Shown here: piece after piece, positions 9,087-17,843 of the stretch
Numbering within the stretch: the first letter of the stretch is position 1
Layout: each line of letters opens with the position of its first letter
Origin: an uncultured Acetatifactor sp.
GTDB lineage: Bacteria > Bacillota > Clostridia > Lachnospirales > Lachnospiraceae
Assembly: GCA_947625475.1 (NCBI GenBank)
Contig: CANQOL010000006.1
Location: 1 to 64,000 of the forward strand
DNA: 64,000 bases
Direction of reading: 5' to 3'
The notes under the pieces: model-generated
The model's database searches: none
What the model was told of the DNA's origin: nothing
Seen by the model: only the letters and a program-made list of their open reading frames with translations
Position numbers and translations under genes: made by a program

Positions 9087-9889
9087 TTCCTTGCGTCCAG
9101 CAGAGCGCTCTGCAGCCCGGAAAACAGCTCGCTGCAGCGCACCGACCTTTCGCCTCCCGACCGGAATACGGTGCCGTAGAGATGAAGCGGGATCCTCTCT
9201 CCTTCATATTCTATGGGTTCTCCGTTGTGCTCCAGGATGTCCAGGAGGATTTTCCGCGCGTACTCTTCCTCCTGACTGGCGGTGAGCATGGCGAACTCAT
9301 CGCCGCCGATGCGGAACACAATGTCATCCTCTCCTGCAGCGGCTTCCATTCGGTGCAGAGACTCCAGGATCGCCAGATCACCCGCCTTGTAGGAAATCTC
9401 ATTGATGGGTATCAGGTTTTGAATGTCGCAGCACACAAAGTAACAGTTTTTCCTGCTCTGAAACAGATCGTACAATTCACTGATATCAAAATTTTTCCGG
9501 TTATTCATATACACATCTCCCAGCTCCGAGGGCGTATAAAGCCTCGGGAAGAGCTCCGAGCCCCGGCTTCTCATCCGGTACTCGGAAGGTGAACAGTTCC
9601 AGATCTGCCGGAAGGCCCGGGTGAACGCCTCATGGCTGGAATAGCCGAACTTCAGCGCCACATCCAGGATACTGGATTCCGGACACTCCGTCAGAAGCCT
9701 TGCCGCCTTGGTCATTCTCCTGCGGATCAGATAGTCCCGCACGGAAATATGATTCACAAAGCGGAAAAGCTTTTCGAGAGTGGACTTGGAGCAATAGCAG
9801 ATTCTGGCAATATCCTCCGTGCGGATATCTTCCTCCAGGTGCTGTTCCATGTATTCCAGCGCTTTTGTCAAAATCTCCAGATTGTTCAT
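9083..9889 (-). CDS. AraC-type HTH regulator fused to a GGDEF-like domain
   Basis: Start chosen at MNNLEILTKALEY (AGGACGG upstream), giving 268 residues. Residues 5-108 form an AraC/XylS double helix-turn-helix placed unusually at the N-terminus, ending FGYSSHEAFTRAFRQ and PSEYR. Residues 147-265 form a compact GGDEF domain with FRIGGDEF (GGDEF at 195-199) and D155 as a likely metal ligand. The domain is shorter than typical diguanylate cyclases. It could make or merely sense a cyclic dinucleotide; which is not visible. Fusions in this order exist in Clostridia but are uncommon. It overlaps the downstream C39-like gene by 4 bp. Confidence 0.75.
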   Translation of the reverse strand: MNNLEILTKALEYMEQHLEEDIRTEDIARICYCSKSTLEKLFRFVNHISVRDYLIRRRMTKAARLLTECPESSILDVALKFGYSSHEAFTRAFRQIWNCSPSEYRMRSRGSELFPRLYTPSELGDVYMNNRKNFDISELYDLFQSRKNCYFVCCDIQNLIPINEISYKAGDLAILESLHRMEAAAGEDDIVFRIGGDEFAMLTASQEEEYARKILLDILEHNGEPIEYEGERIPLHLYGTVFRSGGERSVRCSELFSGLQSALLDARK

Positions 9890-10032
9890 CCGTCCTGCTC
9901 CCTTAATTTTGTAAAACCGATCGACCGTAGCTTCAGTATAGCAGAACGGGCCGGAAACGTCTTGATATTTTGGGTAAAACATTTTTGCAGCGGACAGGAA
10001 GATTTGATTTATATAAAAATGAATCGTCATTT

Positions 10033-10094
10033 GTTTGCTCCATTTTCCTTTTTAAATTCTCATCCATTCTAAAATTAACCATAATCTGTGCCAT
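10033..10094 (-). pseudogene. relB antitoxin 5'-end remnant
   Basis: The minus strand from ATG 10094 reads MAQIMVNFRMDENLKRKMEQT and then diverges. This is almost identical to the first 21 residues of the intact RelB-type antitoxin at 18518 (MAQVMVNFRMDEDLKRKMEQT). The match continues upstream through the TATACT promoter element but not through the ribosome-binding site, which is lost here. The rest of the antitoxin and its toxin are missing, so this is a broken copy. Confidence 0.8.
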
Positions 10095-10135
10095 AATGCT
10101 CCATTTTTACGTGATAGTATACTCCAAAATCAAAT
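10033..10135. repeat. Left copy of a ~103-bp direct repeat (relB 5' region)
   Basis: Aligns in the same orientation to 18457-18561, near-identical over the first 65 bp and again over the TATACT region. The copies lie about 8.4 kb apart and bracket the restriction-modification and toxin genes. The following stretch to 10305 is AT-rich, and I see no gene in it. Confidence 0.8.
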
Positions 10136-10305
10136 CATTTTTATATCGTTTTTCTTTATACATTGCAAATATTGTTAATTATCATTACGGCTTTTGGTAT
10201 GAGTCTCCTAAATTCTACACAAAAATGCCTTCCATTTTGAGGGGTGAACGTAGGGATTTACGAAAACAAGTAAATTCAGGTTAACAACTTCAAGCGAGGC
10301 AACAG

Positions 10306-10351
10306 AAAAGCGATCATGTAGGAACAGTATGGTTCTTACATGGTCGCTTTT
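10306..10351 (-). terminator. Terminator after the restriction-modification operon
   Basis: A long near-perfect stem (AAAAGCGACCATGTAAGAAC pairing with its complement, one G-T type mismatch) around a 6-base loop, just past the stop of the DUF3800 gene. T-rich sequence (CTTTTCTGTT) follows on the minus strand. It is nearly symmetric and could act in both directions. Confidence 0.75.
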
Positions 10352-10363
10352 GCATTATGTAGG

Positions 10364-11173
10364 TCAATCAAAAATTCTGGCCAATCTGTTTCTGACATCT
10401 GGTCTGCTGGGAACATCCATTATTCCATAACCAAGTTTGGTCCCGTTTGCATGGTGACGAATATGTGGAGAAATATAATCTGAATAGAGATCCGTCGCAA
10501 ATTCATATCGTCCTCGATTTAATAACTGCCCCCGGACAAAACCATTAAAAACACCGACTGCATAATCCGCCAATTGTACGCCAGGACTGTAAATGCTGTT
10601 TTCTATTAGAATCCCGTGATAAAGATTATCATAGGTAAGAAAGTCCCCTTTAACTGTCATTTCGTGGCAGGCGCCCTTGATTTGACCCACCGTCTCTCTG
10701 TTAAGTTCATCCATTATGAAAACAGCGAAATCATCTTTTGCTAACTCCATAGATACACGCTGAAAAGCATTTTGCAGGTGGAATTTATATACGCTGTCTG
10801 GTCTTATCAAGCAGGAACGATCATATAGGCAGGTTATTGTAAAGACAAATTGTAAAGAGGTGCATTGCGTTGCCCTGTCAAATACCCTGCGATAATAGCC
10901 TTTTAGTCTGTCTTCACTCATTCGAGCGATGGCCGCCGTCCTTGGTTTTCCTTTAACTAACGACCACAAATCATCCCATTTGATTTCTTCGTCGATTGGA
11001 ATTTCATACATTGCGTTCAGAGTCTGCATATCCTTTTGATAAGCATGATACTCCTCAAAAGCGATTAAAGCATTCGCGCGAATGTAAAAAGGGTGCGACT
11101 GCCTGAATTTCGCCGTGGCATCGTTTCCCTTGTATACTCCTGCTTCGTCCGTAAAAACAAAATAGCTTCTCAC
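10364..11173 (-). CDS. DUF3800 domain protein
   Basis: 269 residues with the DUF3800 hallmarks: N-terminal FTDEAG (D9, E10), a central FIMDEL (D155, E156) and GVQLADYAVG (QLAD at 200-203). The family is predicted to have an RNase H-like fold with conserved acidic residues, and is frequent in defence and mobile regions; its activity is not established. No signal peptide or membrane segment. It is the last gene of the XRE-HsdR-HsdM-HsdS-DUF2971-DUF3800 run, 50 bp after DUF2971 and followed by a terminator, so it is probably part of the same cassette. Confidence 0.85.
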   Translation of the reverse strand: MRSYFVFTDEAGVYKGNDATAKFRQSHPFYIRANALIAFEEYHAYQKDMQTLNAMYEIPIDEEIKWDDLWSLVKGKPRTAAIARMSEDRLKGYYRRVFDRATQCTSLQFVFTITCLYDRSCLIRPDSVYKFHLQNAFQRVSMELAKDDFAVFIMDELNRETVGQIKGACHEMTVKGDFLTYDNLYHGILIENSIYSPGVQLADYAVGVFNGFVRGQLLNRGRYEFATDLYSDYISPHIRHHANGTKLGYGIMDVPSRPDVRNRLARIFD

Positions 11174-11223
11174 AAAAAAACACCTTTCATGGTTGCTCCA
11201 GTTGGTAATCTATAAAATCGAGG

Positions 11224-12252
11224 TCATTGCTGTAAGAATGTCATTATGCGTTCAAAAGGAATGGCGTTTAATTGATTGCTTGAATCAATGAAAGATTTAT
11301 AAATACCCTTGATTCCAGCTTCATGAGCCATACTGATGACACGGTTTTCTGCTTCTGGATCCATTCTTAAGCCGAGAATAATACCACTGGGAATCCATTC
11401 CATCATAACAGGCGCTTCCATTCGGCAGGGGAGGATCATTCTCCATTCTTCGTCGTAATGATGGCATTCCATTTTGATTAAAGCAATTCTTTCCCGTTCC
11501 CAGAAACCTGGCCCCAACATTTCATACAATTGAGGCGGAAGCGGAGTTTTCGCTTGTTCTTCCATTTTGTGCAGCATGACATATTTTGCATAGTTTGTTG
11601 CATCATAGGGAGTATTAGAATAGTAGATCGGATAAAGCGGAGTCCCATATTGCCTTATCCCACAAGCGGAGCATTTCTCTTGCTTTCCGCATAAAAAGTT
11701 TTCATCATTATCCAGATCATAAATTTGAATGAAGCCCTTATACTGATCCGCATATTTCAGCCATAAAACTTCATTAAAGCCATTTTCAGAAAAGCAAACA
11801 GACCATATGTCTTTTTTCACGTCATTTCGCAGAGCCAGCGCGAAATTCAAAAAACTATCAAGAAACCCCTGTGAAAGCGCTTTTGTCACGTTCTCTACAG
11901 TTATTTGATTTTTCTGCTCCTCGGTAAAAATACCGTCAAACAAAAGTTTGAAAGCATCTACAACAGCGCTCATCCTTTCTGGAGTTTGAAAGACATTTGA
12001 AAAGGCACTGCGAATCTCGTCAATATCAATATGAAGAAAAGTGTCGAAAGGGTCATCATAGTAATTTGCGGTAGAAAAATAGAGCTTATTGGTTCTAAGT
12101 GCTTCCAAACTCTTAGAACTGACCGAACGGTATCGGTATAAAAACCTTGGATATTTTATGGTTTGTCTAAGTTTTTCGCTTTCAGCTTGAGGATCAGTTC
12201 CCGGTAAAGAACACAGTGTTCTCCAAAATTCCTCACGTTCATTGTCTTTCAT
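11224..12252 (-). CDS. DUF2971 domain protein
   Basis: 342 residues. The DUF2971 signature elements are visible: FLYRYRS near residue 37, ANYYDDPFD around 63-71, WSVCFSE and then WLKYADQYKGF near the middle. The biochemical role of DUF2971 is unknown; members occur often in defence islands. It starts 9 bp after hsdS ends, so it is very likely translated from the same messenger. It contains a cysteine pair (CSACG) that could bind metal, but this is not a family requirement I can confirm. Confidence 0.85.
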   Translation of the reverse strand: MKDNEREEFWRTLCSLPGTDPQAESEKLRQTIKYPRFLYRYRSVSSKSLEALRTNKLYFSTANYYDDPFDTFLHIDIDEIRSAFSNVFQTPERMSAVVDAFKLLFDGIFTEEQKNQITVENVTKALSQGFLDSFLNFALALRNDVKKDIWSVCFSENGFNEVLWLKYADQYKGFIQIYDLDNDENFLCGKQEKCSACGIRQYGTPLYPIYYSNTPYDATNYAKYVMLHKMEEQAKTPLPPQLYEMLGPGFWERERIALIKMECHHYDEEWRMILPCRMEAPVMMEWIPSGIILGLRMDPEAENRVISMAHEAGIKGIYKSFIDSSNQLNAIPFERIMTFLQQ

Positions 12253-12261
12253 TGAACCACC

Positions 12262-13734
12262 TCATTTCAACTTCTTGCACACCGCCAACAACTCCTCCAG
12301 CCGGGCCACAATGCGCTTTTGCTCGGCGAGGGGAGGGAGAGGAAACGGATGTGATCTCAACAACTTTAAGGATACAAACATTTGCGCGCCACCCTTTGCG
12401 ATGGCTTTCATACGGTCTACCTGTGCTTTTAGAAAGTAAAACAAGTACCAAGGTTGAATTTCGTTATAAACATATTGCTTAAATAAGGCAACATTCTTTA
12501 TTGCCATTTCAAAGAAATTATCTGGTGTAACCATAACCATGCTACCAATATTGCCGCCTATCATAGAAAATAGAATGTCATACGGTTCTACTTTTGATCT
12601 TTGCGAAATACATTGATAGTCGTTGCTCGAAATATACTGCGTTTTACTTAAGTCAAAAAAGCCATTATAGAAATCCTTTCCCGTAATTAGCGGATATCCG
12701 GAGGGCAGATACTTTGGTGTATCGTGAGTGCCATCTCTAACATCAATTACTTCTGATAGTCTTACCCACTTCCAACTCTCCGGAATCTCAAACGGCTTTT
12801 CATCCTCTGCTATCTCCGGCAAAGGTTTTTCTGCTTTGATCTTCCCAGCCTTGATAAGCCGCTGCTTCTCCACCTGGATTTCGCGGTACAGTTCGTCCCC
12901 TGTGCCTTCCTCGGGTCGCTGCTCCACCAGCTTGCCTTGGATGGCCAGCTGCAAAATGGACTTCCGCATATCGTCCGGGAACCGCTGGTTGAACGTCTCC
13001 AGGCGGATCCACGCCTGCTCGTAGCGGTCGATGTAGGGCAGGAGTTCCTCGATTTTGGCGACGATGCGTTTCTGTTCAGCGAGGGGAGGGAGGGCAATAA
13101 GCATATTGCTTATGCTTGTCCGATTAAGTGTTTTACCTTTAATTGCATTTTTGCTGTCTCCGAATTGAGAAATAAAGGGAAGGACCTTAAAAAGGTATTG
13201 TTGCATGATCTTTTCATTATCACACAGTGGATAAATAGAAATAATTGCTTCGTTGTGAACAGCATCTATATCCAAGATGGACACTCGCCCCACTGTCAGC
13301 TTGAAACTCATCAACAATGTGCCAGCTTTTGTAAAGTTTCCACCGAATATCTCTGAAACAGCAGCGTCAGTGACAGCTTCTTTTGTCTGCTGAACATGAC
13401 CATTTTCCGGCATATCAGCAATAGAAACCCATGGAATGCCTTGTCCCCACCATTGTGACTCTGCTCGTGGAGGGGTTTTCCCCATAGTGTAGTGTATAAT
13501 ATTTCCCAGCTTTACCCAAATCCAACTCTCCGGAATCTCAAAGGGCTTCTCGTCCTCTGTAATCTCCGGCAGGGGCTTTTCTCTTTTGATTTTTCCGGCC
13601 ATGATGAGCCGCTGTTTCTCTGCCTGGATCTCCCGGTACAGTTCCTCCGCCGTGCCTTCCTCAGAACGCTGCTCCACCAGCTTGCCCTGGATGGCCAACT
13701 GCAAAATACTGTTTTTCAACTCCTGTGGGGTCAT
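12262..13734 (-). CDS. hsdS: Type I restriction-modification specificity subunit HsdS
   Basis: 490 residues with two target-recognition domains that set the bipartite DNA target of the type I enzyme. Each half begins with the same conserved block (SILQLAIQGKLVEQR ... EIPESW): residues 8-76 and 258-326, offset by exactly 250. Each ends with LPPLAEQKRIVAKIEELL or a close variant, the conserved spacer helix. The start overlaps the hsdM stop by 4 bp (ATGA type). The strong internal repeats, also visible at the DNA level (13507-13713 and 12757-12963), are typical sites for domain exchange. Confidence 0.95.
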   Translation of the reverse strand: MTPQELKNSILQLAIQGKLVEQRSEEGTAEELYREIQAEKQRLIMAGKIKREKPLPEITEDEKPFEIPESWIWVKLGNIIHYTMGKTPPRAESQWWGQGIPWVSIADMPENGHVQQTKEAVTDAAVSEIFGGNFTKAGTLLMSFKLTVGRVSILDIDAVHNEAIISIYPLCDNEKIMQQYLFKVLPFISQFGDSKNAIKGKTLNRTSISNMLIALPPLAEQKRIVAKIEELLPYIDRYEQAWIRLETFNQRFPDDMRKSILQLAIQGKLVEQRPEEGTGDELYREIQVEKQRLIKAGKIKAEKPLPEIAEDEKPFEIPESWKWVRLSEVIDVRDGTHDTPKYLPSGYPLITGKDFYNGFFDLSKTQYISSNDYQCISQRSKVEPYDILFSMIGGNIGSMVMVTPDNFFEMAIKNVALFKQYVYNEIQPWYLFYFLKAQVDRMKAIAKGGAQMFVSLKLLRSHPFPLPPLAEQKRIVARLEELLAVCKKLK

Positions 13735-15194
13735 TGCGCCGTCCCTCCCAACAGGGCGGTTATCTCCGCCAGCACTTGGTCGATCTCCGCATTCAGAGAC
13801 GAGCGCTCAGCCTCATACCGCTGGATCAGATCCAACGGATCAAGGATCTCTTCCTCCTCATGCGGAAACGGGCAGCACTTGTCAAAATTATAATTGAGCG
13901 CCTGCAATTCTGCAGCCGTATAAAAACGAGCCTTGTCGAAACCGTCTATGACGATTGGCTGCTTGTCCTTCCACCAGGCACGAACGGGGTCAAAATGCTT
14001 GTCGAGCATTGGCTTGGTCTTGGTGAAACTCTTGACGCCATTCGGATAATCCAGCCGATAGAACCATACGCCGCGGCTGACAACCCCCTTCTGGAAAAAC
14101 AGCAGATTGGTATTTACATTGGCATACGGCTTGAACACTTGCGGCAGGCGAATAATCGTGTGGAGACCGTATTCCTTCAGCAGTTTTTCCTTTATCGTCT
14201 TTTTGACTTTGCTGTCCGGCTCTGTCCCAAACATAAATCCGTCCGGCAAAACAACGCCGCAGCGTCCATGGTCTTTCAAAAGATTCATAATGAGCGCCAA
14301 AAACAAATCCGCGGTTTCGCTGGTCTGGAACTCTGCCGGGAAATTCTGCTTGACTGCCGCATCCTCTGCTCCACCAAAGGGCGGATTGGTGACGATCACA
14401 TCCACGCGGTCCTTTGCCGAGTAGTCGGACAGGGGGCGGTTCAAAGAGTTTTGGTGGCGCACCTGCGGCACCTCAATGTCGTGCAGGATCAAATTGGTCA
14501 TTGCCAACAGGTACGGCAAAGGCTTTTTCTCCCAACCGGAGATGGTCGTTTGCAGTGTGTTTAAATCCTCTGTTGTAGTTACACTGCCAATGTGTGCGAT
14601 CGTGCTGGTGAGGAATCCCCCCGTACCGCACGCGGGATCCAGCACAGATTCTCCGAGTTTTGGGTCGACCATTTCTACGATAAAATTCGTAACAGGGCGG
14701 GGCGTATAGAATTCACCCGCTCTTCCGGCACTCTGCAGGTCCTTGAGCATTCCTTCATAAAGGTCATTAAAGGTATGCTTTTGTTTCGCGTCGATAAAAT
14801 CGACCCGCTCGTTGATCCGGTTAATAAGCTGGCGAAGGTAAACGCCGGACTTCATATAGTTGTTAATATCCTCAAATACGTTGCGGACAACAAACTTGCG
14901 GCGGTCCCCATCAGAGGTATCCAGCCTTTTCAGCTTTGCAAACAGCTTATCCACAAAAGCAATCAGCGCATCGCCCGTGATACCCTCTTTATTATCTGCC
15001 CAGTCGCGCCAGCGAAAACCCTCCGGGATCACGCCTTGGTAGTTGGGACGAAATTCCCACTCCATTTCCTTTGCGTCAAAGGCTTTCAGAAATAAGAGCC
15101 AGGTGATCTGCTCAATGTACTGTGCATCGCCGTTCAGACCCGCATCCTTGCGCATAATGTCTTCCAGCGATTTTATCAATGCTGACATTGCCAT
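13731..15194 (-). CDS. hsdM: Type I restriction-modification DNA methyltransferase HsdM
   Basis: 487 residues. Methylates adenine (N6) in the host target and forms the M2S core with HsdS. SAM motif I is DPACGTGGF (186-194) and the catalytic motif IV is NPPFGG (270-275), the N6-adenine type. The N-terminal helical domain (HsdM_N) is present. It lies 14 bp after hsdR and overlaps hsdS by 4 bp, so R-M-S are co-transcribed. Confidence 0.96.
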   Translation of the reverse strand: MAMSALIKSLEDIMRKDAGLNGDAQYIEQITWLLFLKAFDAKEMEWEFRPNYQGVIPEGFRWRDWADNKEGITGDALIAFVDKLFAKLKRLDTSDGDRRKFVVRNVFEDINNYMKSGVYLRQLINRINERVDFIDAKQKHTFNDLYEGMLKDLQSAGRAGEFYTPRPVTNFIVEMVDPKLGESVLDPACGTGGFLTSTIAHIGSVTTTEDLNTLQTTISGWEKKPLPYLLAMTNLILHDIEVPQVRHQNSLNRPLSDYSAKDRVDVIVTNPPFGGAEDAAVKQNFPAEFQTSETADLFLALIMNLLKDHGRCGVVLPDGFMFGTEPDSKVKKTIKEKLLKEYGLHTIIRLPQVFKPYANVNTNLLFFQKGVVSRGVWFYRLDYPNGVKSFTKTKPMLDKHFDPVRAWWKDKQPIVIDGFDKARFYTAAELQALNYNFDKCCPFPHEEEEILDPLDLIQRYEAERSSLNAEIDQVLAEITALLGGTAQ

Positions 15195-15208
15195 ATTTGG
15201 TTAACTCC

Positions 15209-17530
15209 TTATGCGGCATAGATAGCCGCTTCTAATTCTCTGATCGCTTCTCTGTATTTCGCAATACCGCCGAAGATCGTATTGACGATATATATCTGTG
15301 TGCCATACTGTTTGAGCGGATCCACCTTTAACACATCTACATTTTCGAGATCGGAAAGACCGCTGTCGGCGTATTTTGTCAAAAGCGCATCCAGAATTTC
15401 AGCCGCCTTTTCACCGTACTTTGCAAAATAGTTGCGTTTCCGAACGTGTTCCGCACGCTCTTTCCTGGTCAATGGAGGCTGGTCAAAGGCGATGTGAAGG
15501 ATCATATCAAACGGGTCGAGTTCTTTACCGACTTCTTCGCACAAATCATCAAAGAACACGCCGCGTTTTTCAAGTTCCTCTACGATGACCTGTTTTCTTT
15601 CCGCATCGTTCCAAGCGGACAAAAACGCATCAAGCGAAGCATATTGATTGCGCACATTTCGCTTTGTGTAGTCGACCAGACTTTCCGTAATAAGTTTCCC
15701 GTTCTTGTCAAGATACTGAACGTGCCTTTGAGAAACCGTAACAGGCGTTTCTCCTAAAAAATATTTCTGCTTTTTCCCAGTACCGGGAGGCGCTACTTTC
15801 GGCGGCTCACCTGGCCCTGGGCCGGGTTTAGCAGGCTCAAAATCTTCCTGTTGCTCAATTGGCCCATCGAAATCCGGGTCATGAAACAAGCGTGTGACAT
15901 CGCGAAAATCAAAAATTGTAAAATAGAGTTTCCCCAAATCCTCCCTCACACGGGTACCACGGCCGATGATTTGTTTGAACTCGGTCATGGAGCGGATGTT
16001 GGAGTCTAAGACGATATATTTAACGGTCTGAACGTCCACGCCAGTGGACAGAAGTTTTGAAGTGGTGACAAGCACCGGATACAGGCTTTCTACGTTGCGG
16101 AAGTTATCGAGTTGCTTCACGCCCGCCTCATCATTCGCCGTGATACGCATAACATAGCGGTCATCCACTGCACACATATCGGCGTTTTCGTTCACAAGCG
16201 CCTGCCGCATCCTGTCGGCGTGCTCTTGATCTACGCAGAAGAAGATAGCTTTATCCATGCGGCAGTCGTGTTTTTTCAGATAGTCGGAAACAGTCTTTGC
16301 CACAAGTTTTGTCCGCTTTTCAAGGACGAGGTTTTTGTCAAAATCCGTCGTGTTGTATACCCTGTTATCGATCACTTCTCCGTTATCATCAAGCTGCCCT
16401 TCATAGGGAACGAAACCTTCGATGTCCCGGTCGAAAAACACGCGTATCACACGGTATGGAGCAAGAAAGCCGTCATCAATACCCTGTTTCAGTGAATAGG
16501 TGTAGACCGGTTCTCCAAAATAATCGATATTGGAAACCGCGTTTGTCTCTTTTGGAGTAGCGGTCAGCCCAATCTGTGTTGCCGAGGCAAAATATTCAAG
16601 TACTTCGCGCCACTGGCTATCCGCTTTTGCGCTGCCGCGGTGACACTCATCGACTACAATTAAGTCAAAGAAACCGGGGCTGAACTGCTGGAACAAGCTG
16701 TTTGCGCTTTCGTCCTCTCCGGTCAATCCTTGATAGAGCGCAAGGTATATCTCATGTGCAGTGTCAAAATTTTGCTTCGTGACCCATGTCATTTTATCTT
16801 TGAACGGAGCAAAATCGTTTGTAAATGTCTGCGAGATCAATGCGGTGCGGTCTGCAAGGAATAGTATGCGTTTTTTGATGCCAGCCTTCCACAACCGCCA
16901 GATAATTTGAAAAGCTGTGTACGTCTTACCCGTACCGGTTGCCATAACGAGCAGGATGCGTTTTTCACCGTTCGCAATGGCCTCAACCGTTTTGTTGATA
17001 GCATTTATCTGATAATAACGCGGCTGCTTGTCGGGGTTATCAGAATAGTACGGTTCATCAATCACTCTGTCCTGTGACGGATTTATATGATTTTGATTAT
17101 GATACATTTCCCATAAGGTATCCGGCGACGGGAAAGCATCCAGAGGCAAGGTTACCTCAACGTCACCTTGCGTTATGTATTTGTTGTGAAATACGAAGCC
17201 ATCACCGTTTGAGGAGAAAACAAAGGGAACATCCATCATTTTGGCGTAGTTTAAAGCCTGCTGCATACCGTCGCCGATGGAATGATTGTTATCTTTAGCT
17301 TCAATAATGGCAATTGGCTTATTTGGCTTATAAAAAAGCACATAATCAGCCTTTAACGGCTTCTCACGTTTGCAAGTCTTACCACGGGCAATAATGCGGC
17401 CTTTTGTAATGGAATATTCTTCGCGGATTTGAGTGAATTGGTTCCATCCTGCTTTGACAATGGAGGGCGTAATATACTTCGTGCGAATGTCAGCTTCCGA
17501 AAGAGCCTTTTTATCCAACGGATCAGTCAT
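15209..17530 (-). CDS. hsdR: Type I restriction endonuclease/translocase subunit HsdR
   Basis: 773 residues, shorter than EcoKI-type HsdR but normal for the EcoEI-like subgroup. An N-terminal PD-(D/E)XK nuclease is visible as D62 followed by AIIEAK (E77, K79). Superfamily 2 helicase motifs follow: Walker A MATGTGKT (196-203), DECH box (294-297), TATP and a QIIGRGTRVRED motif VI. It uses ATP to translocate unmethylated DNA and cleaves at a distance. The start overlaps the XRE gene by 8 bp, suggesting translational coupling to its likely regulator. Confidence 0.95.
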   Translation of the reverse strand: MTDPLDKKALSEADIRTKYITPSIVKAGWNQFTQIREEYSITKGRIIARGKTCKREKPLKADYVLFYKPNKPIAIIEAKDNNHSIGDGMQQALNYAKMMDVPFVFSSNGDGFVFHNKYITQGDVEVTLPLDAFPSPDTLWEMYHNQNHINPSQDRVIDEPYYSDNPDKQPRYYQINAINKTVEAIANGEKRILLVMATGTGKTYTAFQIIWRLWKAGIKKRILFLADRTALISQTFTNDFAPFKDKMTWVTKQNFDTAHEIYLALYQGLTGEDESANSLFQQFSPGFFDLIVVDECHRGSAKADSQWREVLEYFASATQIGLTATPKETNAVSNIDYFGEPVYTYSLKQGIDDGFLAPYRVIRVFFDRDIEGFVPYEGQLDDNGEVIDNRVYNTTDFDKNLVLEKRTKLVAKTVSDYLKKHDCRMDKAIFFCVDQEHADRMRQALVNENADMCAVDDRYVMRITANDEAGVKQLDNFRNVESLYPVLVTTSKLLSTGVDVQTVKYIVLDSNIRSMTEFKQIIGRGTRVREDLGKLYFTIFDFRDVTRLFHDPDFDGPIEQQEDFEPAKPGPGPGEPPKVAPPGTGKKQKYFLGETPVTVSQRHVQYLDKNGKLITESLVDYTKRNVRNQYASLDAFLSAWNDAERKQVIVEELEKRGVFFDDLCEEVGKELDPFDMILHIAFDQPPLTRKERAEHVRKRNYFAKYGEKAAEILDALLTKYADSGLSDLENVDVLKVDPLKQYGTQIYIVNTIFGGIAKYREAIRELEAAIYAA

Positions 17531-17753
17531 TATGTTCTCCCCTTTCTACCTCATTCGGCACAAATTCCAGAATATCATCCACGCCACAGCCGAGTGCGCG
17601 GCAGATGCTCTCGATCGTATCCAAAGAGATATAGTCATTCTGTTTCATTCGGGGAACGATATTTGAGGAAAATCCTGCCTTGTGCTGAAGCTGGGAAGTG
17701 GTCATGTCCCGTTCAATCAGCAGATGAAACAGTCTCTTGTAACTGACAGCCAT
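17523..17753 (-). CDS. XRE-family HTH regulator leading the R-M operon
   Basis: Start chosen at MAVSYKRLFHLL, six bases after GGGAGGTG; 76 residues. It is a single Cro/C1-type helix-turn-helix: helix 2-3 around TSQLQHKAGFSSNIVPRMK and a typical DTIESICRALGCGVDDIL scaffold. It overlaps hsdR by 8 bp. Small XRE proteins in this position resemble controller (C) proteins of restriction-modification systems, which delay restriction relative to methylation. Here it would control the whole XRE-hsdR-M-S transcript. A perfect 6-3-6 palindrome in its own promoter is a likely binding site. Confidence 0.85.
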   Translation of the reverse strand: MAVSYKRLFHLLIERDMTTSQLQHKAGFSSNIVPRMKQNDYISLDTIESICRALGCGVDDILEFVPNEVERGEHND

Positions 17754-17790
17754 AATTACACCTCCCGTACATGTGTTCATTCACATAAAT

Positions 17791-17819
17791 ACTATATCAT
17801 ATTAGCGTAATATATTCAA
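17791..17819 (-). promoter_or_regulatory. Promoter and palindromic operator of the R-M operon
   Basis: Minus-strand TTGAAT (17814-17819), 17-bp spacer, TATAGT (17791-17796). The spacer contains the perfect palindrome ATATTA-GCG-TAATAT (17799-17813), filling almost all the space between -35 and -10. A second inverted repeat, ATGTG-N6-CACAT (17771-17786), lies between the -10 and the ribosome-binding site. Confidence 0.75.
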
Positions 17820-17843
17820 TGGCTGGGCAACGGTTGTTGATAA

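Noticed and set aside
10033-10094. Reading the relB remnant as the upstream extension of the AraC-GGDEF gene (in-frame start at 10030)
   Set aside because: The extension overlaps the remnant region, has no family similarity and no ribosome-binding site, while the ATG at 9889 has one and begins the conserved domain.
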